This document shows, one piece after another, positions 55,122 to 62,689 of a stretch of 64,000 nucleotides of DNA. Within the stretch, counting starts at the first letter, position 1, and each line of letters starts with the position of its first letter. The DNA is taken from NCBI GenBank assembly GCA_044221135.1, contig JBGAPT010000002.1, positions 1 through 64,000 of the forward strand. The letters run 5' to 3'. Made by a program: the position numbers and the translations under genes. Source of the DNA: UBA4722 sp044221135. Its GTDB lineage: Bacteria > Pseudomonadota > Gammaproteobacteria > DSM-16500. The notes beneath the pieces are model-generated. The model had not been told where the DNA came from. It made no database searches and saw nothing but the letters and a program-made list of their open reading frames with translations.

Positions 55122-56048
55122 ATGACAATGAGACACGCTATTTTTATTCAGTTTATTTTCGCAACTTTATTCGTTATGACTCTGCAATCTACTTTTGCCA
55201 GCAGCTTTGCAATCCCGCCTGCAACAAATACATTAATTGGCTATATGCAATCTATTGATGCTGCTCCTAGCGACACACCGACTACCTTAGCACAACGTTA
55301 CAATCTGGGACTCAATGCAATTATCAACGCGAATCCTGGCGCCACAGAACAATCCATTGCTAACCGTTATGTCAACATCCCAACTGAATTTCTTTTACCT
55401 GCTTTACCGCACAAAGGTATTGTGATTAATCTTGCTGAAATGCGAATGTATTATTATCCAGAGGAAAGTAGCAATGTCATGACTTTTCCAATAGGCATTG
55501 GGAAAATAGGTAAAACTATTCCTATTCAAAACACAACCATCACAAGAAAAGCAGTGAATCCTACCTGGACTCCACCTGCAGATATACGTAAATTTAATCG
55601 TGATCAAGGTATTGAATTGCCTTACAGAATGGAAGCAGGGCCCGACAATCCATTAGGGCCTTATGCTATTTACTTACGTATTCCATCGTACCTTATTCAC
55701 AGTACTATTTTTCCAGAAAGTATTGGCACGCGCGCAAGCTTTGGGTGTATTCGCATGAATGAAGGGGACATTAAAGAGTTTTTCCCATTAGTGCGGCCGG
55801 GTACGCCTGTAGCTATTATCAATATGCCTAATAAAATTGGTTGGGATAATGATCGGCTTTATTTGGAAGCACATCCACCGTTAGAAGAACACAATCAAGG
55901 ATTCCAAGCTAATCTTGATAACGTCGTCATGATGGTAGAAAATTCTTTTGCTGCGCATGGAACTACTTTAGTGAATTGGCAATTAGCTGCGGATATTTTG
56001 GAGCAGCCAGATGGAGTGCCGCATGAGATTGGGATAAAGATAGATTAA
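55122..56048 (+). CDS. L,D-transpeptidase (YbiS/ErfK type)
   Basis: 308 aa. A signal peptide (cut after TFAS) is followed by a LysM-like segment (TLAQRYNLGLNAIINANPGA) and the YkuD domain with IHST, RASFGCIRMNEGDI (catalytic His and Cys). It makes 3-3 cross-links or attaches lipoprotein to peptidoglycan. Start ATG 55122 has AGGA 9 nt upstream; the preceding frame begins in the tail of the other L,D-transpeptidase gene. Second gene of a two-gene unit. Confidence 0.92.
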   Translation: MTMRHAIFIQFIFATLFVMTLQSTFASSFAIPPATNTLIGYMQSIDAAPSDTPTTLAQRYNLGLNAIINANPGATEQSIANRYVNIPTEFLLPALPHKGIVINLAEMRMYYYPEESSNVMTFPIGIGKIGKTIPIQNTTITRKAVNPTWTPPADIRKFNRDQGIELPYRMEAGPDNPLGPYAIYLRIPSYLIHSTIFPESIGTRASFGCIRMNEGDIKEFFPLVRPGTPVAIINMPNKIGWDNDRLYLEAHPPLEEHNQGFQANLDNVVMMVENSFAAHGTTLVNWQLAADILEQPDGVPHEIGIKID

Positions 56049-56089
56049 CCTCAATTAAAATCGGTGTTGCTAAAAAAATCGTAAATAGC

Positions 56090-57307
56090 TCAGAGAAACG
56101 CAGTTCCACATGTTAAGGGCGCGATTTGCAAGTGCTTTGCCAGTGTCTGGCCAATATCTGCGAATGTGTCGCGTTTGCCGATGGGGCCTGCTGTTACATC
56201 GGGCCCAAAAGCCAGAATAGGAATATGTTCGCGAGTATGATCGGAGCCTGGCCAGGTGGGATCACAACCGTGATCTGCGGTAATGACAGCGAGATCGCCG
56301 GGGCGCATTAACTGAATAAATTCAGGCAAACGTGCGTCTAATTCTTCTAGCGCTTTGGCATAACCGATGACATCACGCCGATGACCATAGAGCATATCAA
56401 AATCAACTAGATTTAAAAAAACTAAACTGCCTTCGGGCGCTATTTTTGTTTCTTGTAAAAAAGCATTGAAGAGTGCCATGTTATCATCGGCTTTGACGCT
56501 TTTACTAATACCGCGATGCGCATAAATATCATCTACTTTTCCAATGGCTATCACTGCTCGCCCTGCTGCAATGAGTTGATCTAACAAAGTCTGTTCAGGC
56601 GGTAATACAGCATAATCTTTACGACGTGGTGTGCGATAATAATTTCCAGGCACACCGAGAAAAGGGCGAGCGATAACGCGGCCTACGTTATAATCATTCA
56701 CTAACTCACGGGCAATCAAACAAAGATCATAAAGACGTTGCAGGCCAAAACTTTCCTCATGTACTGCAATTTGAAAAACGCTGTCAGCAGAAGTATAAAC
56801 GATAGGTTTACCTGTTTTTTGATGTTCTTCGCCTAACTCTAAAATAATGTCAGTACCTGATGCATGTTTATTACCTAACACACCTGGCAAGTTGCCGCGC
56901 GCAATCAACTCATTTAATAATTCTTCAGGAAAACTAGGATACTCTGGCGGGAAATAACCCCAATCAAATAAAGCAGGTACACCCGCAATTTCCCAATGTC
57001 CGCTGGGTGTGTCTTTTCCAAAACTAAGCTCTGCAGCACAGCCATAGGCGCCGTCGATTGGAGCATCTGTGACAAGCCCAGGCACTGGTTTTCCGGCACT
57101 GATCTCGGCTGCGCCATTCAAACCCAGACGTGTGAGATTGGGTAAATGCAATGACCCATGGCGTACATTTTTTTTATCTGCTTTCCCTGCCGCACATTGT
57201 TCTGCAATGTGGCGCAATGTATCAGCGCCTGCATCACCATATTTAATAGCATCTGCAGAAGCACCGATACCAAATGAATCCATCAGAATAACAAAAGCGC
57301 GCGTCAT
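56090..57307 (-). CDS. deoB: Phosphopentomutase
   Basis: 405 aa, the size of E. coli DeoB (407). Interconverts ribose-1-phosphate and ribose-5-phosphate. The N-terminus FVILMDSFGIGASADA holds metal ligands; FGKDTPSGHWEIAG is the phosphoryl-acceptor loop; and VITADHGCDPTWPGSDHTREHIP holds the C-terminal metal site. Shine-Dalgarno GGAAAG precedes ATG 57307. Lies 20 bp after pnp, giving the pnp-deoB pair for nucleoside breakdown. Confidence 0.96.
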   Translation of the reverse strand: MTRAFVILMDSFGIGASADAIKYGDAGADTLRHIAEQCAAGKADKKNVRHGSLHLPNLTRLGLNGAAEISAGKPVPGLVTDAPIDGAYGCAAELSFGKDTPSGHWEIAGVPALFDWGYFPPEYPSFPEELLNELIARGNLPGVLGNKHASGTDIILELGEEHQKTGKPIVYTSADSVFQIAVHEESFGLQRLYDLCLIARELVNDYNVGRVIARPFLGVPGNYYRTPRRKDYAVLPPEQTLLDQLIAAGRAVIAIGKVDDIYAHRGISKSVKADDNMALFNAFLQETKIAPEGSLVFLNLVDFDMLYGHRRDVIGYAKALEELDARLPEFIQLMRPGDLAVITADHGCDPTWPGSDHTREHIPILAFGPDVTAGPIGKRDTFADIGQTLAKHLQIAPLTCGTAFL

Positions 57308-57327
57308 ATTTCTTTCCTTTGTACACT

Positions 57328-58164
57328 TTAAATTATTGCGTCGTGTACAGAGATTTCTTTCACAAAAGCAGGAATTAACTTCACTAATTTACGTGCAGCA
57401 ACTTCACCATAATGCAACGTTCCTTCATGTGTCACTTTTTCAGTACTTAAACCCACTGCCATATTACTAATAGCCCCTAATCCAGCAACACGCAAACCAC
57501 AATGCCGCGCAATAATCACTTCTGGAACAACAGACATACCCACCACATCTGCGCCTAATAAACGATAAGCGCGAATTTCTGCGGGTGTTTCAAAAGAAGG
57601 GCCTAGTAATGAAATATAAACACCTTGCTGCACTTTAAAATTTAATGGCTCCGCAACTCTTAAAAATATTTCTCTTAAATCTTCATCATAAGCATTTTCT
57701 AAACTGACAAAACGTGGGCCAATGGATTCATCATTTGGGCCCGCCAAAGGATGGCCTGGTTGAAAATTAATATGATCATTGATTAGCATCACTTCGCCTG
57801 GATGCATTTCTGGATTTAATGATCCTACGGCACCTGTGATGATTAAGTCACTTGCACCCAGTTGGCGCACTATGCGAACCAGCGTACAAATAGATTCAAA
57901 GCTTGCACCTTCATAAAGATGCAAACGACCTTTCAAACAAACAACAGGCACGCCTTGCAAATACCCAAGCACCAATAATGAGGCATGGCCCGCTACAGCG
58001 CTAGAGTGAATACCTGGAATAGCTTGATAAGGAATAGTAATAGGTTGCGTCAACTCTTCAGCCACAGGACCCAGGCCAGATCCTAAAATAATCCCTATTT
58101 TAGGCGTAAAATGAGGAGCAAATTTATGGATAGCATCCATGGTTTCTTGCATTGTAATAGTCAT
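57328..58164 (-). CDS. punA: Purine-nucleoside phosphorylase (trimeric type)
   Basis: 278 aa. Landmarks are ILGSGLG, GHASLLVLG, LKGRLHLYEG, GPSFETPAEIRAYR and GMSVVPEVIIARHCGL, which mark the low-mass trimeric class. It splits purine nucleosides to base and ribose-1-phosphate. AAGGA is 7 nt before ATG 58164. The next gene, deoB, uses its product. Confidence 0.92.
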   Translation of the reverse strand: MTITMQETMDAIHKFAPHFTPKIGIILGSGLGPVAEELTQPITIPYQAIPGIHSSAVAGHASLLVLGYLQGVPVVCLKGRLHLYEGASFESICTLVRIVRQLGASDLIITGAVGSLNPEMHPGEVMLINDHINFQPGHPLAGPNDESIGPRFVSLENAYDEDLREIFLRVAEPLNFKVQQGVYISLLGPSFETPAEIRAYRLLGADVVGMSVVPEVIIARHCGLRVAGLGAISNMAVGLSTEKVTHEGTLHYGEVAARKLVKLIPAFVKEISVHDAII

Positions 58165-58186
58165 CAGTTTCCTTGCTTATTCATAT

Positions 58187-58277
58187 GCTGCGCACAAGCG
58201 AAGCTTGTGCTTGCACTTAAGGGGGAGAATCGCGATTCTCCCCTTTAAGAATCCCCCATCGCGTAATGTCAGCGGTT
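58187..58277 (+). repeat. Composite palindromic element, copy C (short)
   Basis: Contains CGCACAAGCGAAGCTTGTGC, a GCTTGCACTTAAGGGGGAGA palindrome with its complement, ATCCCCCATCGCGTAATGTC and the start of the CAGCGG hairpin. It fills the 111-bp gap between gap and pnp and touches the gap stop codon. Confidence 0.85.
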
Positions 58278-59283
58278 ATGCTGCCATAAAAGCAACAGCA
58301 ACATCCAACATACGATTAGAAAAACCCCATTCATTATCGTACCAAGCTAATACTTTAACAAAATTACCTTCCATCACTTTGGTATAAGACACATCAAAGA
58401 TAGAGGAAGCAGGGTTATGATTAAAATCGATAGAGACTAACGGCTCTTCATTCACTTCAAGAATACCTTTAAGCGGACCCTTTGCTGCAGCTTGTATGAG
58501 TGCATTCACTTCTTCAAAAGTTGTATTGCGCTTGGCGGTAAAAGTAAAATCGACCAGAGATACATTCATAGTCGGCACCCGAATAGAGAATCCATCTAAT
58601 TTACCATTTAATTCCGGCAACACCAGGCCTACCGCAATTGCAGCGCCTGTTTTAGTAGGAATCATAGAATGCGCAGCTGCTCTTGCGCGGCGAATATCAC
58701 TATGATACACATCAAGCAAGGCTTGGTCATTAGTATAAGAATGAATGGTATTCATCAATCCTTTTTCAATTCCAACACCCTCGTGCAATACTTTTGCGAG
58801 CGGCGCCAAACAATTGGTTGTGCAAGATGCATTTGAAATAATAGTATGGTTTGCTTTTAAAGTGTGATGATTAACACCATAGACTATAGTCGCATCCACA
58901 TTCGTCGCTGGCGCAGAAATTAATACTTTTTTTGCTCCCCCTTCAAGATGTGCAGAGGCTTTTTCTTTGCTAGCAAAATAACCCGTGCATTCCAAAACAA
59001 CATCAATATTCATTTCTTTCCAAGGCAAGTTTTTAGGATCTCGCTCAGCAACAACACGAATCTTGTCACCATTAACAATCATATCGTTTCCAGATACTGC
59101 AATTTCTCCAGGAAATTTGCCGTGCGTAGAATCATAGAGTGCTAAATGCCGATTGGCATTGATATCACCCAAATCATTTATTGCAACAATTTGAATTTCT
59201 GGATGACGTTTTGTTTCATAATGTGCACGTAAAATATTGCGTCCAATTCTGCCAAACCCATTGATTGCAACTCGAATAGCCAT
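58276..59283 (-). CDS. gap: Glyceraldehyde-3-phosphate dehydrogenase, type I
   Basis: 335 aa. Rossmann start INGFGRIGRN, active-site SNASCTTNCLAPL (catalytic Cys), and WYDNEWGFSNRML. VAINDLGD fits NAD specificity. GGGGA lies before ATG 59283. Only 12 bp follow tkt's stop, so tkt and gap are one operon. The reading as GAPDH rather than erythrose-4-phosphate dehydrogenase is favoured by the sequence but not proved. Confidence 0.95.
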   Translation of the reverse strand: MAIRVAINGFGRIGRNILRAHYETKRHPEIQIVAINDLGDINANRHLALYDSTHGKFPGEIAVSGNDMIVNGDKIRVVAERDPKNLPWKEMNIDVVLECTGYFASKEKASAHLEGGAKKVLISAPATNVDATIVYGVNHHTLKANHTIISNASCTTNCLAPLAKVLHEGVGIEKGLMNTIHSYTNDQALLDVYHSDIRRARAAAHSMIPTKTGAAIAVGLVLPELNGKLDGFSIRVPTMNVSLVDFTFTAKRNTTFEEVNALIQAAAKGPLKGILEVNEEPLVSIDFNHNPASSIFDVSYTKVMEGNFVKVLAWYDNEWGFSNRMLDVAVAFMAA

Positions 59284-59295
59284 GGTTATTTCCCC

Positions 59296-61311
59296 TTAAA
59301 CTTTTTCTACATATAATTGTGAAAGCATTTCTTTAGTCACCACAAGGATGCGTTCAACAGTCAGTCCACATTCTTCATAAACATCTTTTCCAGGCGCAGA
59401 TGCACCAAAACGATCAATACCAATCACTGTGCCACGACAACCCACAAACTGATACCAGAACATGCTCACACCTGCTTCAATTGCTACACGCGCCGAAATA
59501 TTTTTCGGTAATACTTGTTCCTTATACGCTTCATCTTGCGCTAAAAATACATCTGTTGACGGCATCGAAACCACTCGCACTTGCACACCGTCTTGCAATA
59601 ACTGTTTTGCGGCAAGCACCGCCAGCGAAACCTCTGAACCAGTCGCAATCATAATCATTTCCGGCACGCCATTGCAATCAATTAACACATAACCACCGCG
59701 CGCGATATTAGCAAGTTGTATCTGTTCACGGTCTATATAAGGTACATTCTGTCGGGTCAATAATAAGCAAGTTGGGCCTTGATGCTCAATCGCTTTTTGC
59801 CACGCAACAGCAGACTCCACTGTATCGCAAGGACGCCAGAGTGAAAGCTGTGGAATCATGCGCAAGCTTGCAGCATGCTCTACCGGCTGATGCGTTGGCC
59901 CATCTTCACCCAAACCAATCGAATCATGGCTATACACAAAAATGACGCGTTGTCGCATCAAAGCGGCAAGACGCACTGCATTACGTGCATAGTCTGAGAA
60001 AGTGAGAAATGTACCACCAAATGGAAGTAACCCGCCATGCAATGCCATGCCATTCATAATGGCTGACATACCAAACTCACGAACACCATAGTGAATATAC
60101 TGTCCTTGCGGTGTTGTCTTAGAAAAAGTTTTAACACCCTGCCAATTTGTCAAATTAGATCCTGTTAAATCGGCTGAACCACCCATTAATTCAGGTAATA
60201 TTTTACTAAAATGATTTAAGCAAACTTGCGATGCCTTACGTGTCGCCATCGTTTCTTTTTTTTGGACCATTTCATCAAGCAACGCAGTCGTCACTTCCGA
60301 CCAATTTTCCGGTAACTTTTTTTCTATGCGTCGCAGCAATTCACGCGCTGCATCAGGATAGGCTTTTTTATAAGCAGAAAATAAGGCATTCCATTCTTGT
60401 TCCCGCTGAGCACCTTTAGTGCGAGCATCCCAAGCTTGATAAATTTCAGCCGGTATAACAAAAGGAGGATAGGGCCAATGGATGTTTTCTCTTGTTGCTG
60501 CAACTTCTTTGTCGCCTAGCGCAGCACCGTGGGTTTCTGCCGTACCGGCAAGAGTAGGCGCACCGTATCCAATGACCGTTTTACAACAAATAATGCTGGG
60601 TTTGCCTGTTACTTTTTGTGCTTCAAGAATGGCTGCACGCACTGCCTCACTATTATGTCCATCGACTTTTGGCACCACATGCCAACCATAACTTTCAAAA
60701 CGTAATGGCGTATTATCGGTAAACCAGCCGCTCACATCACCATCAATGGACACATTATTATCATCGTAAAATACTATCAATTTACCTAAACCAAGCGTGC
60801 CCGCAAGAGAACATACTTCATGTGAAATACCCTCCATCAAGCAGCCATCACCTACAAAAGCATACGTAAAATGATCGATGAGGGAATAATCTTCACGATT
60901 AAACTGCTGCGCCAAATGCTTTTCTGCAATTGCCATCCCTACCGCATTGGCCAAGCCTTGCCCCAAAGGTCCTGTCGTTGTCTCTACACCCGGTGTTTCA
61001 CCAAACTCGGGGTGGCCAGGTGTCTTAGAATGTAATTGACGAAATTGTTTAATCTCATCAAGAGCTAAAGGATAGCCTGTTAAATGCAAAAGCGAATAAA
61101 GCAACATACAACCGTGGCCATTCGATACTATAAAACGATCACGATTCAGCCAGTGCGGGTTTGCTGGATTGTGTTGAAGAAAATCATTCCAGACTACCTC
61201 AGCAATATCAGCCATACCCATAGGCATACCAGGATGACCTGAATTAGCTTTTTGGACGGCATCCATACTTAATGCGCGGATCGCATTAGCCAGCTCGCGG
61301 CGGGAGAGCAT
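59296..61311 (-). CDS. tkt: Transketolase
   Basis: 671 aa, close to E. coli TktA (663). TPP-binding and active-site segments: KANSGHPGMPMGMADI, TTGPLGQGLANAVGMAIAE, YAFVGDGCLMEGISHE, and HDSIGLGEDGPTHQPVEH. It moves two-carbon units in the pentose phosphate pathway. GAGGAG lies 8 nt upstream of ATG 61311. First gene of tkt-gap, followed by pnp-deoB. Confidence 0.97.
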   Translation of the reverse strand: MLSRRELANAIRALSMDAVQKANSGHPGMPMGMADIAEVVWNDFLQHNPANPHWLNRDRFIVSNGHGCMLLYSLLHLTGYPLALDEIKQFRQLHSKTPGHPEFGETPGVETTTGPLGQGLANAVGMAIAEKHLAQQFNREDYSLIDHFTYAFVGDGCLMEGISHEVCSLAGTLGLGKLIVFYDDNNVSIDGDVSGWFTDNTPLRFESYGWHVVPKVDGHNSEAVRAAILEAQKVTGKPSIICCKTVIGYGAPTLAGTAETHGAALGDKEVAATRENIHWPYPPFVIPAEIYQAWDARTKGAQREQEWNALFSAYKKAYPDAARELLRRIEKKLPENWSEVTTALLDEMVQKKETMATRKASQVCLNHFSKILPELMGGSADLTGSNLTNWQGVKTFSKTTPQGQYIHYGVREFGMSAIMNGMALHGGLLPFGGTFLTFSDYARNAVRLAALMRQRVIFVYSHDSIGLGEDGPTHQPVEHAASLRMIPQLSLWRPCDTVESAVAWQKAIEHQGPTCLLLTRQNVPYIDREQIQLANIARGGYVLIDCNGVPEMIMIATGSEVSLAVLAAKQLLQDGVQVRVVSMPSTDVFLAQDEAYKEQVLPKNISARVAIEAGVSMFWYQFVGCRGTVIGIDRFGASAPGKDVYEECGLTVERILVVTKEMLSQLYVEKV

Positions 61312-61401
61312 TTTTTTTACTCCTCAGATACAAAAATTGGGTGAATCTTACCAGAAAAATGCGTATTATGCTCAGCTCAAATTATTCAAAGGGCACAGAT
61401 C

Positions 61402-62562
61402 ATGGAAAAAAATTTTTTGTTTACCTCTGAATCAGTTTCTGAAGGACATCCTGATAAGATAGCCGATCAGATTTCGGATGCTATTTTAGATGCGATGCTG
61501 AGTCAAGATACCGGTGCACGAGTCGCCTGTGAAGCCTTTGTTAAAACAGGAATGGTCTTAGTGGGTGGTGAAGTCACAACATCAGCCTGGGTTGATATAG
61601 AACAAATTGTACGTAATGTCGTGCGGGATATAGGCTATAACAGTTCCGAAATGGGATTTGATTGGGAATCCTGTGCAGTCATGTCTGCGATTGGCAAACA
61701 ATCACCTGATATCGCGCAAGGTGTAGACCGCAAAATAGGTGAAAACCAAGGCGCTGGCGATCAGGGACTCATGTTTGGTTACGCTACCAGTGAAACAGCA
61801 GCGCTCATGCCTGCACCTATTTTCTATGCTCATGAATTAGTGAAACGCCAAGCCAAATTACGCAAAGAAGATGTTTTACCTTGGCTGCGCCCAGATGCCA
61901 AAAGTCAAATTACCTTCCGCTATGTTGATGACAAACCAGTCGGTATTGAAGCGGTGGTTCTCTCTACGCAACACCATCCTGATATTGAACAAGATAATCT
62001 GGTAGAAGCTGTTATTGAAGAAATTATCAAACCTACATTACCTGAAGAATGGATTAATAAAGACACGAAATTTTATGTTAATCCCACTGGACGTTTCGTC
62101 ATCGGTGGTCCATTAGGTGATTGCGGCTTAACTGGCAGAAAAATTATTGTAGACTCTTACGGCGGTATGGCTCGCCATGGCGGCGGATGTTTTTCTGGTA
62201 AAGATCCTTCAAAAGTAGATCGCTCTGCAGCGTATGCAGCACGTTATGTAGCAAAAAATATCGTTGCTGCAGGGATTGCTGACCGTTGTGAAATTCAAGT
62301 TTCTTACGCTATTGGTGTTGCAGAGCCCATTTCAATCTATGTTGATACCTTTGGTACAGGAAAAATCCCAGATCACAAAATTATTAAACTGATCCGTGAA
62401 CAGTTTGATTTACGTCCTTATGGCATTATTAAGATGCTTGATTTACTCAAACCCATGTATCGTCAAACAGCGAGCTACGGCCACTTTGGTAGAGAAGATA
62501 TTAATGTAAGCTGGGAAAAAACAGATAAGGCAAATGAGTTGCGTAAAGCAGCTGAGTTTTGA
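61402..62562 (+). CDS. metK: S-adenosylmethionine synthase
   Basis: 386 aa. Landmarks are TSESVSEGHPDKIADQISDA at the start, GAGDQGLMFGYA (ATP-binding), GGPLGDCGLTGRKIIVDSYGG, and HGGGCFSGKDPSKVDRSAAY. It makes SAM from methionine and ATP. AAAGGG precedes ATG 61402. Divergent from tkt with a 90-bp space, too short for a SAM riboswitch. ahcY follows in the same direction. Confidence 0.98.
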   Translation: MEKNFLFTSESVSEGHPDKIADQISDAILDAMLSQDTGARVACEAFVKTGMVLVGGEVTTSAWVDIEQIVRNVVRDIGYNSSEMGFDWESCAVMSAIGKQSPDIAQGVDRKIGENQGAGDQGLMFGYATSETAALMPAPIFYAHELVKRQAKLRKEDVLPWLRPDAKSQITFRYVDDKPVGIEAVVLSTQHHPDIEQDNLVEAVIEEIIKPTLPEEWINKDTKFYVNPTGRFVIGGPLGDCGLTGRKIIVDSYGGMARHGGGCFSGKDPSKVDRSAAYAARYVAKNIVAAGIADRCEIQVSYAIGVAEPISIYVDTFGTGKIPDHKIIKLIREQFDLRPYGIIKMLDLLKPMYRQTASYGHFGREDINVSWEKTDKANELRKAAEF

Positions 62563-62566
62563 TTTT

Positions 62567-62657
62567 ATGCCGCGCGCCAGCAAAGCTGGCGCTTGCACTT
62601 AAGGGGGAGAATCGCGATTCTCCCCCTTAAGAATCCCCCATCGCGTAATCCGCTGAA
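62567..62657 (+). repeat. Composite palindromic element, copy D (short)
   Basis: Contains GCGCGCCAGCAAAGCTGGCGC, the palindrome CTTAAGGGGGAGAATCGC with its complement (62598-62631), and CCCCCATCGCGTAAT. It begins 5 bp after the metK stop and lies between metK and ahcY. Confidence 0.85.
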
Positions 62658-62684
62658 GAGGAATGAAGAGGAATGAAGAGGAAT
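62655..62684 (+). repeat. Three exact 10-bp tandem repeats carrying ribosome-binding sites
   Basis: GAAGAGGAAT three times in a row, 62655-62684. Each unit contains AGAGGA, and the last lies 7 nt before the ahcY ATG at 62690, so it acts as the ribosome site; the others are extra copies. Confidence 0.8.
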
Positions 62685-62689
62685 TTTAA

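Noticed and set aside
61312..61401. Possible SAM riboswitch before metK
   Set aside because: Only 90 bp between the tkt and metK starts and no pattern of known SAM riboswitches.
37723..62657. Could the palindromic repeats form a CRISPR array?
   Set aside because: Copies are thousands of bases apart, differ in length and have no regular spacers.
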